Shown here: positions 23,899-34,709 of the stretch, piece by piece | Numbering within the stretch: the stretch's first letter is position 1 | Layout: each line of letters begins with the position of its first letter | DNA from: Cutaneotrichosporon cavernicola | Lineage: Eukaryota > Basidiomycota > Tremellomycetes > Trichosporonales > Trichosporonaceae | Assembly: GCF_030864355.1 (NCBI RefSeq) | Contig: NC_083394.1 | Span: 1,054,001 to 1,118,000 of the forward strand | DNA: 64,000 nucleotides | Direction: 5' to 3' | Made by a program: the position numbers and the translations under genes | Notes under the pieces: model-generated | The model's database searches: none | Seen by the model: only the letters and a program-made list of their open reading frames with translations | What the model was told of the DNA's origin: nothing

Positions 23899-23989
23899 TG
23901 ACCACTGACAGGATCGAACTGCCGACCTTTGCATTACTGATACGCGCTGCGTATTAGTACAATGCTCTAACCAGCTGAGCTAAGCGGCC
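23899..23989 (-). tRNA. tRNA-Ile (AAU anticodon) with 17-nt intron
   Basis: Read on the minus strand: acceptor GGCCGCT pairs with AGTGGTC; D-arm GCTC/GAGC; anticodon stem TTGTA/TGCAA; loop CTAATA then a 17-nt intron (CGCAGCGCGTATCAGTA) at the canonical 37/38 position; variable AGGTC; T-arm GGCAG TTCGATC CTGTC; discriminator A. The anticodon AAT is on the plus strand at 23953-23955. Mature length is 74 nt. Confidence 0.95.
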
Positions 23990-24728
23990 GGAGACGATTT
24001 TTATGGCAGCAGCCCAGCCTCGAGGCCGCGGCGCTTTGGCCCACAATCTGCAGACTGGGAAACTGAAGAGATAAACAAAGCGCATAGAAAGCCAATGTGG
24101 TAGAAGCTAGAAGGTAGGTCCACTATTCCATGTCGGCTTCCTTTTCTGGAACTCACGCCGGTCCATTGTCGACCTTTGGCCTCAGCGGCCGAACTCACGA
24201 GCCGATGACAAGCCAGGTGTCGAAACGCGAAGCAAACATCTTACCTCTACATCCTGCTTCTGGAGAGGTGGGTCCACGTCGTGCACCGCAAGTGCCACAG
24301 ACGGCGGCACGCGACAAGAGTGGCAGCCGAGCTGAGGTGATCACCAGGGCACGAGGGCGTTGATATCGGCAAGGAGTGACGATTGATCCATCGCTTGAAG
24401 CGGCCGCAGGCGGACTTTGCCTCACCGCCGTGTTAAGCAATAGCCAACCATGTATCGCAGTAGAAGCACGGGATGCCGGGAAACAGCATTTCGCAAGCAT
24501 TATTCATAAATACCAGCTGCCACGTGATTCTGTTGTCGTTGGCAAAACCTCCACTTCACCACGTTTTGCCGGGGTTGACTTTGACCTTGGTTCCGCCGAT
24601 TGCGTGGCCGAGTGGCCGCGCATCATACCCAGCCCATCCTCTACATTCAATCACCTCTTTCTATCGGGGACCGCAGCACAGCCTGATTATGGACGCGGCA
24701 ACTGCAACGAAGCTCACGCGACGCAGAA
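23990..24728. other. 739-bp gap between the two tRNA genes
   Basis: No supported gene. A 120-codon plus-strand frame at 24376-24738 runs into the tRNA-Ala gene and shows no family resemblance. Nothing else recognised. Confidence 0.4.
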
Positions 24729-24842
24729 GGGCGTGTAGCTCAGTTGGTAGAGCGTTCCATTCGCATTATGAAAGTATCATAATACTATCCTAATGAGATT
24801 AACAATTTGGAAAGGTCTTTGGTTCGATTCCTAACTCGTCCA
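24729..24842 (+). tRNA. tRNA-Ala (CGC anticodon) with 41-nt intron
   Basis: Acceptor GGGCGTG pairs with CTCGTCC, including the G3:U70 wobble that defines alanine identity (one U-U mismatch at 6-67). D-arm GCTC/GAGC; anticodon stem TTCCA/TGGAA; loop TTCGCA, anticodon CGC at 24762-24764; intron 24766-24806 (41 nt, AT-rich) at position 37/38; variable AGGTC; T-loop TTCGATT; discriminator A. One further mismatch lies in the T stem. Mature length is 73 nt. Confidence 0.9.
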
Positions 24843-25038
24843 TCAGCGTATCTTTTTTGTTTCCTTGCTTTTGACCCCGCCCTGGAAGGGATGCGCCTCG
24901 GCGACCGGGGTATTGGTATCTGGTCTCTACTTTCCATCCATCTTCTCTCCATCTTCTCTCCATCTTCTCTCCACCTTCCTCCCTCTTCTCTCCATCTTCC
25001 TCCCTCTATCCTCGGAACCTCTCGTCATCGAAACAGCC
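24843..25038 (+). promoter_or_regulatory. COX19 leader with CT-rich repeat
   Basis: From about 24930 to 25012 the leader is almost pure pyrimidine, with three copies of catcttctctc in tandem followed by degenerate copies. This is typical of a fungal core promoter or 5' UTR. Confidence 0.5.
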
Positions 25039-25476
25039 ATGTCGTTCGGCCGCCCAGGAGGTCTCTCGGATAACTTCAAGGCATCCCCGCCGCTGCGCGG
25101 CAGCTTCCCGCTCGACCACGATGGTGAGTTGCGACAGCAACCAACAAGGTCACATCTCACCAAGCTCACACCAGGCGAGTGCAAGGCTTTCATGGTGTCG
25201 TACATGAAGTGTCTCAAGGAGAACAAGAACAACTCGGGCGCGTGTCGGCTCGAGGCCCGCGGTTACCTCGGATGCCGGATGGACAACCAGCTGATGGACC
25301 GCGAGGAGTGGACCAATCTCGGCCTTGGGGACGTGACTGAGAAGGCGAATAAGAGCGCACCAAGCGAAAGTGCCAAGACGACAAACGCGGCCTCGGGGAC
25401 AGGAGGCGCGAGTGCATCCAACACTGGGAGCGGAGGCAGCAGTGGATCCCGGTGGGTCCCGAGCGAGAGGATATAG
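25039..25476 (+). CDS. COX19: Cytochrome c oxidase assembly factor COX19
   Basis: Two exons (25039-25123, 25175-25476) encode 128 residues. The opening MSFGRPGG and the PPLRGSFPLDHDGEC motif are diagnostic of Cox19. The twin CX9C pairs of the CHCH fold are Cys31-Cys41 and Cys52-Cys62, followed by the conserved YLGCRMDNQLMDREEW...LGLGD. Cox19 works in the mitochondrial intermembrane space in copper delivery for cytochrome oxidase and is imported through Mia40. The C-terminal ~40 residues are a Ser/Gly/Ala-rich extension. Its stop lies about 105 bp from that of the convergent STB6-like gene. Confidence 0.96.
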   Translation: MSFGRPGGLSDNFKASPPLRGSFPLDHDGELRQQPTRSHLTKLTPGECKAFMVSYMKCLKENKNNSGACRLEARGYLGCRMDNQLMDREEWTNLGLGDVTEKANKSAPSESAKTTNAASGTGGASASNTGSGGSSGSRWVPSERI

Positions 25477-25582
25477 TCGCGCCGAAACGCCTCCTCCGTG
25501 ATCTATCCGCCATCAGATCTAGCGTCGCACACAAACCACACACTACGCACCACTCATATGCATTATAGATACTACATTTACA

Positions 25583-28500
25583 CTAGCTCCAGGGCCACCA
25601 CCACAGACGCTCCGTACCCACATCGGTCTCGGCGGTTCTCTTATCACGCGCGGCACGCATCGTCTCGTAATGGGTCGCGAGGTTGCGCAGCTGCCAGTGG
25701 AGCTCGGCCGTGTTGACGTCGCCCTGCTTCTTGTATGTGATCTTATCGTTTGCCCACTTTAACGCTTTGTCCTCTTGGACCGCAGTACCAGACGCGTGGC
25801 TTAGCTTGTCGCGCAACTGTGCAACCTTGCTCTCGAGTTCTTCGATCCGTTCGCGGCGTAGTCGCGCAGTGTCGAATATTGCCTCTGTTGCCGTGAACGC
25901 CGAGCGCTCCAGGACCTGACGTTAGCTCCAAACAACCAAACGCATGTAACTCACCGACATGTCGTCCGCGCGTTTAGCGAGCATTCGCTCGCGCTTGCGC
26001 AGTTCCCAAACCACCTCGCACATCGCAACGTCGATAGCCAGGTGTGTGGGATCGCTGACGTGCCGCGTGCGATACACCCTGCGGTCCGCCTGGAACGACT
26101 GGCTCCGGCGCAGTACCTTGACGCGCACAACGCCCTCGGGGCCTTGGGCGGCCTCGACGCTCTCGGTGTCGGCGCTCTCGTCTATCCTCTTGCCAGATCC
26201 GCGTCCATTCGCAACAGCCCACTCGGCGTCGTTAGGTCCCGCGATGACGTCTGCGCCGTCGCTCGCCATACGCATCAATACCAGGGCGCCTCGTCTACCC
26301 CTTAAGTCTGGGCTCATCGTGTTCGTGTTGGACGTGACGGAGCGCACAGTGGTCGCTACGGAGCGTCTACGGGTGACAAGGTCCGGACTACGGTCCCAAC
26401 CGGCGTCAGAGTCCGAGTTGTGGAAGCGCGTACTCTGGTGCGGCAGCGAGGGGCTGATAGATACTGGGTTCATGGCCAGTGTACTCGACGCGGCCAGCGG
26501 AGTCGACGGCGAGGCGGAGACGTTGCACTGTCTATCAGGATGGTTGTCGTCGTCTGGCACGACAACTGTGGGTACGTTGCGCCGCGCGTAGCTCTGTGCG
26601 GAGGAGAGGACGTGTCTGCCACTCTCAGAGTCGGATGTGTCGTATGGAAGTTGTCGCCTGCTGGAATGTAAGCCAAGTAGGTCAAGGTGAACAAAGCAAG
26701 TAAGAAGCAATCGCTGCTCGGCACGAAGCAAGATGTCACTGATCGCCAACTCACCCGACAACACGCAGACCACCCCTGGCACCCTTCGTAATACCCTTGA
26801 TCGCCCCAGTTGCGGCACCGGCTGCAGCGCCAGCAGCACCACGAATCGTTCCAATGGCTGTCGTGCCGAGATGGAGGGATGTGTCGTCTTCGTCGTCTGC
26901 AATGGGCAGGTTGCTTCGGCGGCCAAACACTCTAAGGCGGGGTTGAGCGCGGCTGTCGTCGGCCTCTGCGGCGCGCCCGCTCCAGAGATCGGCGATGCGT
27001 CGCGCGCCCATAACGTCCCAGTCCTTTTCGCGCGACTTGAGGACGCCCTTGACATACGCTTCGAGGTCGGATGTGATGACATCTGGAGCGGCAGCACCGC
27101 CGACAGAAGGCACAATCATGCTGATGCCCGAGTCCTCCTCGCGGCCCGTGAAGCGAATGTGCTGCTCACGCTTACGGGCGGGCATGCTCTCATCGTTATT
27201 CGCGCTGCCCTTGACGACAGATTGCACCCCGGACGCGACGCTCCCTACGCTTGAAAACAGGATGCGGTGGACCTTGAGCGCGTCCGACGCGTGTCCCTTG
27301 CGCTCGACAACGTAGCACGCATTCAGCTGGCGGATGCCCTGCACGGAAAGAAACGGGGACGAAGGCTTGCCTGAATTCACGCTGGTCTGGTAATTGCGCC
27401 ACGCAGACAGGAAGCGCCGTACGCTCTGGAACGGGTCCTTGGGAAGTCTCTCGACGTTGAGCGCGCCAAGCAGGTAACGCGAGCTCGTGACCGAGCTGAG
27501 GAGCACGGCGAGCGTGCGCGGGTCGATGCAACCGCCACTCGTCTCCTTCTGGTCGTCAGCGGGTCGACACAGAAACACACCTCGAGCTTTAAGTTCTCCT
27601 CCTGCTCCATGCCCATGGCTGTGCGCCAGTTGGCGATGCCAGCCTTGGTCTCGTCGCAGAACAGTCCGTCGAGCTCAATCTCCTCGTGCTGCGCTCCATA
27701 GAACCCCCACAACGCCAGCCCGCCTTGAATGAGCTTGACTAGCTCGACCGTGCTGAGCATGAGCGGGTCGCGCTCAAGCGACGCAGCCGTGACGACTTGT
27801 ATCTCCTCGGAGCTGGGGCTGACGTCACGCGGTGACCCCTTGATACTGCGCTGGCGTGCGTGCTCGAAAGCCAGAGATTGGGAGCGCGAGTGCGTGGAGC
27901 GAATAGGCGACTGCTGTGGGGACCCGGCGCGGCTCGCGGAGCCCTGCAGCTTAGCACTACTAGGTACAGGGATGCGGTAAAGCTCGTACAACTTGCGCCT
28001 GACGGCGGCGACGGGCGCATCGTTCCCCATTGCCGCGCGCCCACCGCATCCGAGCCGTCGTAACGCCGTGTTGAGCACGATGAACGGCCACGCCTCGCGT
28101 AAGTCGCCTTGGGGGATAGGCCATCTGGTGTCAGCGCACGTCTCTTGGTGCGCACATTTCCTGTCCGTGTAATGTAGGCGCCGAGACCAGTAACGTGCCG
28201 TCGTCCGTTTTGCTGGGCTTGGCACGTAACTCGGCTGCGAGCATCTGTGTCGCGGCGCGCAGCTCGTCGGTGCCAATCTCGGCGCTCAGGCCCGCTGCTG
28301 GAACTAAGACATAACAGGAAATCAGGTAAGCGGCATCTAGTAGAGAACTCACGACATCCGTTGGCTTCCCAGTATACGCGGCAATGGTGAGCGACCAGTG
28401 CGTACGCGATAGATACCTTGGGTCAGCCTGGCTCAGCATCGCGGCTTACCAGGAGCGTATGCCATATAACGCGTAGCCGCACATCTCGACCTCGCGGTCG

Positions 28501-28916
28501 ACGCGCAGCCGCCCAAGACGGGGCAACCAATGGACCTCGAACTCGTCGAGGGGTCGGTCGGTCGGCACTAGCAGGCCTCCAGAATGACTGATGCCCGGTG
28601 TTGGGGTTGACGCGTGTCGCCGATGTGAGATGGCGGCGGATTGGGCTGCTGTTGGGGGTGCAGACTGGATCGCGAGGGGCGTGCGATTTGTTGATGAGGT
28701 GCCAGGGTGTTGCGGAGCAAGTGCCGACGACGATGCCAGACCAGCCGAACTAGATGTTGGTGAGAGGTGGCGGTCGCGCAGCCCGAACGTCGATATTGGA
28801 GGGACATCACGGTCTCTACGTGGAGCGAGGCCCGCGGGTGAGGCCGTCGACGCCGACGCCGGGCTGCCGAAGCGGGCGCGCACTGGCGACGTGACTGGCG
28901 TCGCGGAGGAGACCAT
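25583..28916 (-). CDS. STB6-like protein (Sin3-binding protein Stb6 N-terminal domain)
   Basis: Exons (minus) 28916-28450, 28416-28156, 28124-27581, 27548-26755, 26660-25955 and 25915-25583 encode 1034 residues. After a disordered Ser/Ala/Pro head comes the family core: VHWLPRLGRLRVDREVEMCG, WSLTIAAYTGKPTDV, KTDDGTLLVSAPT, PIPQGDLREAWPFIVLNTAL and RRLGCGGRAAM. The middle region has a Gly/Ala-rich amphipathic stretch (AAGAAAGAATGAIKGITKGA). The end is a predicted coiled coil (RRERIEELESKVAQLRDKL). Yeast Stb2/Stb6 were found as Sin3-binding proteins; the molecular role is poorly defined. Exon 2 contains a stop-free 45-49-nt stretch with intron-like ends whose status is unclear, so that joint is provisional. 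Confidence 0.8.
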
Positions 28917-29240
28917 GCGCCGAAGAGGAGATGTGTGTGATGTGGAAGTGGGGAGTTGAAACGCGAGGTTTAGAGATCAACGTGCATCATGGTATGGTTC
29001 CCAATCACATACCTCAAGCGCCACTAACCGACCGACAGACCGACAGATTAGGTTCCGCAATTGCCACCCAATCCTCAACAACATGTCCCACGATGCGTCG
29101 ACAACGTAGAATTACATCATGTACAGGGGTATGCAGTGGATCTATGGGGTCGTCTATGATCATGAAAGAATGAGTGCGCGGAAGCTCAATTTGAAGCGCA
29201 AGGCGCAGAGGAGGCGGGTGTGAGTACTGCGAATAAGAGC
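28917..29240. other. 324-bp region between the UEV stop and the STB6-like start
   Basis: Tail-to-head spacing, containing the 3' UTR of the E2-like gene and the promoter of the STB6-like gene. A short ACCGACCGACAGACCGACAG repeat lies at about 29027-29046. Confidence 0.4.
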
Positions 29241-30563
29241 TCAGCGCTCGCCAAGGGAGCGGCGGAGATCGGCCCAGAGACGCTGGACAGCTGGATCGTC
29301 GAGCTCAGTGAAACGGATGAGCTGGTCATCGCGCTGTCGTCCGATCTGCGGCGACGCTGGGGAAGTTAGGACGTGTGTGCTAGCCGGGGCGGCGCCACGG
29401 CGGGTGTCACGCTCGTCGAACAGAGTGTGTCGCGTCGACGTCTGTCTGGCTCTCTGGGCCGTGAGGGACAAGAAGGTCTGCAGCGAGTGGTGGTACATTG
29501 ACCAGACTTGCTTGTTGACGGCTTCGCTCTCCTTGCATGCCTCGAGGGACGGACTCTTGAAACTCGCCTTGAGCTCATGCAAGAGGTTGGCAACATGGTC
29601 GACGTGGGGCTTCCACTGTGCCAGCTTGCCGTGGGGATGCCATTCGCGCGTCTTGGGGTCGACCATGGCTGAAATCAGTCAGTCTGCGGAAAGATGCGGA
29701 GGTTGGGTCGGATGGAGTTCAACGGCCGATGAGCCGACGCACGGTGCGCGATCCCCAGAGTGGGCCCAGAGTGGGGTCACGCCATGCGGCGTCGGTCGTC
29801 GGTCGAGTTGATCACCGGGTCAAAGTCACCAGACTCGGTGCAAAAGCACCATCTCGGCGTGCTGGGGGTCCGGGTGGTTCCGACCGCCGGACAGTACCGA
29901 CCAGGCGGTCCGAGCGTGGTGTGTAAGGATAGGACAGTGCGCTCGCACCGCAATTCATCCAGATTGAGGCTGACGGTGGCCTCAGGATGGGGGGCGGGGG
30001 GAGGGGGGGCGTGCGCACCGTCAAGGGTCCTTGTCTACTCACGGTGGAACACATCGCTCTCAAAGAAGACTTGCGGGCGCACTCGGGGGTACTGGCGCGG
30101 GAATACGAGTGCGAAGCGTAGGATCGCGCCGGCGTAAGGACCTGGTGTGAGCATTCTCGTCCGATGCGCCAAGCAGATGGTCATGGTCATGGTCCTTGAT
30201 CCGAATGGGCCCAAGCTGGCGTTGGCAACGTTGGCAACCTCAAAGCTCGCCAAGTCGGGCATGGGCCAGCGGGGAGGTCCAGCCTGCTACACCCACAAGT
30301 CGTCCAATGCTCGCTGGATTGGCAGATCTGCAGCTCGCTCGCACTCACCACGGTGCACGAAGAAGACGCCAGCCCAGCGGCTGAGGCTTTCGACGGTCGG
30401 CACGACGTAGATTCCAGTCGGACAGTTGCCAGGTGCGCGGAGGGATGCGCTGTTGTCAGCTCGGCCACAGGATGACGCACAACTCGATGGCGAGCTGGGA
30501 AGCCAGGATGGGCCCGATGTCGGGGGCCGCGTCGCGCTCGCGTGACGCTGGCGGGACGGGCAT
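29241..30563 (-). CDS. Inactive E2-like (UEV) protein, AKTIP/FTS-type
   Basis: Exons (minus) 30563-30481, 30449-30349, 30141-30043 and 29668-29241 encode 236 residues. The E2 fold is visible: the N-terminal helix region (ASQLAIEFASLR), GIYVVPTVESLSRWAGVFFV (strands 1-2), GPYAGAILRFALVFPRQYPR (strand 3 with the PYxG turn), VRPQVFFESDVFHPMVDP, then GKLAQWKPHVDHVANLLHEL. At the position of the catalytic Cys after the HPxV turn there is none (MVDPKTREWHPHGKL), so it should not form a ubiquitin thioester. This matches Fused-toes/AKTIP proteins, which act in Hook-FHIP vesicle-dynein linkage in other organisms (inference for this gene). Introns 2 and 3 (~207 and ~374 nt) are long for this window. 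Confidence 0.8.
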
Positions 30564-31824
30564 GGTGGAGGACAGAGGACAGAGGGCGGGGTCGGGGGCG
30601 GGGCGGGGCGGGAGGAGTGATGTACGGGTCTTGACTGATCTGTTAGCAGCTTGAGAGATGGGTCGCGTGGCGAAAGGTGGAGGCCAAACATTAGCCCCTT
30701 ACGATGGGTTTGCATCGGTTGGGTGGCAAACTTCAATAGCGGTTCACAAATACAAAACCAGTTGGTTTTCATGTTGTCATGAACGGTGATCATCTTGATG
30801 GTTTGAACGCCGGTTTCACTTGTTCCTCTTTTGCTCGATTGCGATCGGATCGACACGTCGTGTACTCTCGTCATTCGTGTCCAAGTCGTGGGAGCATTCC
30901 ATCCTCGCCCATGCCAAACTCCCCGCTCCCCGCTCGTGGGAACAACCTTTGTGTAAGCAACAGCATGACGCAAACCTATGCAACAGTATGACGCAAACGT
31001 ACGTGGAGTGACATCTCGGCGAGGTCCGCTCAGACACATACCCATACGACCGCGGTATGCGGTGAGGGCCGCGTGGGAAACAACAACTTTGTGTGATTCA
31101 CGCAGTCAAAGCCTATTATAGTCGAGAGGAGCAGGGTGCCGTAAAGGCGGGTATGCGGGTAGACGAGGCATAAACTACATGCCAAGCAGTTACCTTACGC
31201 GGGCCCGATCAACCTGACAGCTGATAGATGAATAGATCGGCACGCATAGAAGGCTCATGACACATGCACACAGGGAAGGCAACGTAACAACGTGACACCT
31301 TGATTTTGACGCGACTGTCTTACTGTCTCGTCTCATTGAGTGACCATGCCCAGATCTTCTCCATTCGAGGCAAGGCTGACGTGTGCTACTAAGCGCGGCC
31401 AAAGGACAATGGAGTGGTTATTGCACTCTCACCGCTCAGCGGATGACGACGCGGCTAGCTTTGCTATGCTTCAGGCTTCGGGCTGGGCTCGCTTTGGGGG
31501 TTCAGTCTCACACCTGTTGCTGCTTTGCTTCCCCCCCCGCCACGCACGGAGTTTCCCGACCCGGTCGGGGATCGGGACTGGCGACCAACTAGTGCGTGAG
31601 ATGTGCTTTCCACATGTAGAAGGTACAAGGCCTAGAATTAGTGTTAGTGGCGGTATGCGATGTGTGCCATGTCATGTCGATGGCGTTCTTGCGCAGTGCG
31701 TTTCAGTCGCTTGGCCCTGGACCTGTGGGATGCACAGTGGGGGAGTAGACCCATGCCAACCTTGGCTCGGCGGCCGTGTCGTCCACGTGTAGATGACAGC
31801 TTGAACGGAGAATTCGAGTGTGAC

Positions 31825-31908
31825 GGTGAGGGTGTCGGTGAGGGTGTCGGTGAGGGTGTCGGTGAGGGTGTCGGTGAGGGTGTCGGTGAGGGTGTCGGTG
31901 AGGGTGCC
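31825..31908. repeat. 7 x 12-bp tandem repeat (ggtgagggtgtc)
   Basis: Six identical units and a seventh ending gcc instead of gtc, at exact 12-bp period. In one frame it would read Gly-Glu-Gly-Val and on the other strand Thr-Asp-Thr-Leu. Its flanks show no gene, so I treat it as a minisatellite. Confidence 0.95.
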
Positions 31909-33270
31909 GTCTGGCCGTCCGGCGCAACCTGGATGCGGCGACATTACGTTCACGCTGACGCGGCCACACTGGCCGTGGCAATCTCTCCCGCCATGTCGAT
32001 TTGTGAAACCGTGTGGCGGTGCCCGATGACAAACATCCCTAGTCCGCGTGGTTGCTGCGCTCGGGAGCTGATGCCTGACGCGACTGACCGAGGTCCTGAT
32101 CGCGGTTGTACCGCACGCGTTCGACAACATGGGCGCGGGCGCCGATCGCGCCGACAAGTCAATAGTCCGGTTATGCTGACTCGGTTTACCCGAAACAGCG
32201 ACGGACCGATAACAATAGCGGTGTTGCTCGGCGTCCCGGGCCGGCTGTAGCCGATCCATCGCGAGTGTGCGAGTCAACGTGAAACGATAGCCAAGACAGA
32301 TGGGTAGACGGCATTTACACGGGGACCTCCAAAGTCGGCCCGATTCCAAGCGCAGGGGCGGGATGTTGCCCGCATATGCTAGTCGGCCCGAATACCTAGC
32401 CCGAATACCTAATACCTGTGGCCGACTAACGACCAACGACCCACGCCACGGGCGTGGGAGTCAACCAGTACGGAGCGCCATGGCTGTGGTCCGGATGATT
32501 CTGGGATCCGGAATGAATCGAACCTTCATGCCGAAGGTTAATAGTCAATGGCGTGGGAGTTGCTGCTCCTCGTGGCATAGAGTGTGGCGCTCGTTATTGG
32601 AATGCGGGGATGTGGGGAAATGTGGCACCGTCGGATGCAGTGCGAAACGACAATGGTAGCGCCACAATGTGGCGGTGGAGATGATTGCCAGCTGGCCAGA
32701 CGAAGATCTGATGACCAGAACGGGTCCACCACACGCACATGAAGCAAGCCGCCACGTTCTGGGACAGGCCGCCACAGTCGCGGCGGTGACCGATGGCGTA
32801 CATCTCTGGGCGAGAGTGGCTGAAACTAAACGAGCTTGACGGTCATAAGTGATCTGGGTGGGGCATTCCTCTGGGTTACGCGAGCCATCGGGCGTCGGGC
32901 AACTCCAGCCACATGCTGCCTCTCCATCAGTTCCTCGCTTGCAGTCCGTCACATGCTGTGATGCTGGATTTTCAACCAGGTTGCAAGCGGACGAAGGCAA
33001 GGAGGAGTGGAATAGACGTCGCTGAGAATAAACTGTCCCTAGGACTTGTGTACCGCTGTGCCCCAGAACAGCCGAGTCCAGCGGCGCCATGCCGCCAAAG
33101 CCTCACCCACACCTATTCACATGGTCAGCTGCAATTCGACCACTCTAGCTGTAGCGACCAGATCCACAGCATTCCATGGCCCAACGTCCATGGTCATGGG
33201 TCAGCTGCATCCGATGATGGCTGAGATCGTAGAGTTAGCGTCCGAGTCAGCTGTCCACATAGATTCCATT

Positions 33271-33346
33271 TGGTCTTGGTAGCTTGGTCTTGGGCTTTGG
33301 GTCTTGGATTTGGATCTTAACTTGGATCTTGGATCTTGGAGTCTGG
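33271..33346. repeat. Degenerate TTGGATCTTGG-type repeat tract
   Basis: Repeated cttggt, cttggg and cttggat words in near tandem (for example ttggatcttggatcttgga). Low complexity, no coding evidence. Confidence 0.7.
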
Positions 33347-34657
33347 GCCGCCTGTGTCGACGCCAGTGATGCCATCAGTGCCGGCTAGTCCAGTACAGTC
33401 AGCACGTGGCCATGAGCATTTCAGTTAGCTTGTAGCTTGTAGCTTTGTTGGATGTGTTGGATGAGAACCTCCAGATCTCCAGACTTGCAGACCAGATGAA
33501 TCTGCGGTTCATTACTCGCGGCTCCATTCACCAGGCGGTGCCTGAGTAACCTAAACAAGGCTACAGTACCGTATGCATCTAGTCTCTAGTAGTCTCTCTG
33601 TTATCAGTTGACCTCCAGCCACCTGCCAATACATCGTTAGCGTACCTCCACCTACCGCTAAAGCAGCTGACCTCGGCGAAGAAAAGCCGGGCCATACTCT
33701 CATCCTCACCTGTGATCGAGTGCTGAGGACGGCCATTTACTAGTGGTTACGTGATTCCGCTGTTGGTTGTTGACGACCGAGCTACAGAGACTTGATTCCC
33801 CTCCCCTTCTTTGAATCTTGATGTAGTCTTGGCACTTGGCGTCGTCAGTTGCGTTACACCATTGGCACCAAAGACGCCAAGCGAAGCATTCGGTCATTTG
33901 GCACGGGGAATGGAGCAAGGCCAGGTACACAAGATGGCCGTCTGCAGGAACGGCTTAGTTCCTGGCCCATGGCCCATGACCTTGTACGGAAGCTAAGAGG
34001 CCCCGAGACCGTAACTAGCAACTACCGAGACCGTAACAAACCTAGCGCGGGAGGAGCTACCATAGCTCTGGGTACGGTACTGTTCGGGCATTGCGATTGC
34101 ACAAGTCGAGAGCCGTATGAGGAGATGCAACAGAGTGGGCAAGTTGAGCGCAAGAGACCCGACCAAGAGGAGCGTTTCGCATCGATTGGAGTCTCGCTTC
34201 TCATTCCCATGTTGGTTAGATCGGCCATGTCTCAGTTGGGGCCGGGTGAAACTTCGAGACGAACCAAACCAGTTGCACTTTGTAAGCTTGTAAGGTGATG
34301 GATGAATTGCGTTAGTGGCCCGACTAATTTGTGCATCAAGCATTGAATGATCATATACCACACCACCATCACACCGGGAGGCCGTGATGGTCCAGGTGAT
34401 GAAACATGGTCATTTCGAGAACATGAACTCGCATCATTCTCATCATGTCTCACCTCGGACACTCGGCAAGCCGGCACACGCGCCGACTATGGCCCGCCTC
34501 TCTCACCCGCCGTGGGCCGTTATCAATTTCGGGATTTGTCTCTCGGGTCTCTCGGCGTCTGTATATGAGGTTACCGGCCCCTGGATGTGTGGTGGGATGG
34601 GAAGACTATGCACCATTCCATAGTTTCTGTGTTTGCATAGCAAGTCCTATGTTGGGA

Positions 34658-34709
34658 CCGGCGCGACGCGCCGGATGCGCGCGTGTACGCCCGGACCTCG
34701 GGCATCCGG
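34658..34709. repeat. GC-rich nested inverted repeat
   Basis: The arms ccggcgcg/cgcgccgg (34658-34665 and 34667-34674) are separated by one base. ccggatgc (34671-34678) pairs with gcatccgg (34702-34709), and between them gcccg (34689-34693) pairs with cgggc (34699-34703). Two alternative stem structures share the ccgg at 34671-34674. Confidence 0.85.

Noticed and set aside
23680..24000. Extra exon of the second Stig1-like gene beyond its TGA
   Set aside because: The stop follows a complete module, and the next feature is the tRNA-Ile gene on the opposite strand.
31825..31908. Tandem array considered as a CRISPR
   Set aside because: Head-to-tail 12-bp units without spacers, in a fungal genome.
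31672..32436. 254-codon minus-strand frame and 196-codon plus-strand frame
   Set aside because: Both are held open by the 12-bp tandem array, which has no stop in either strand; the rest of each frame shows nothing protein-like.
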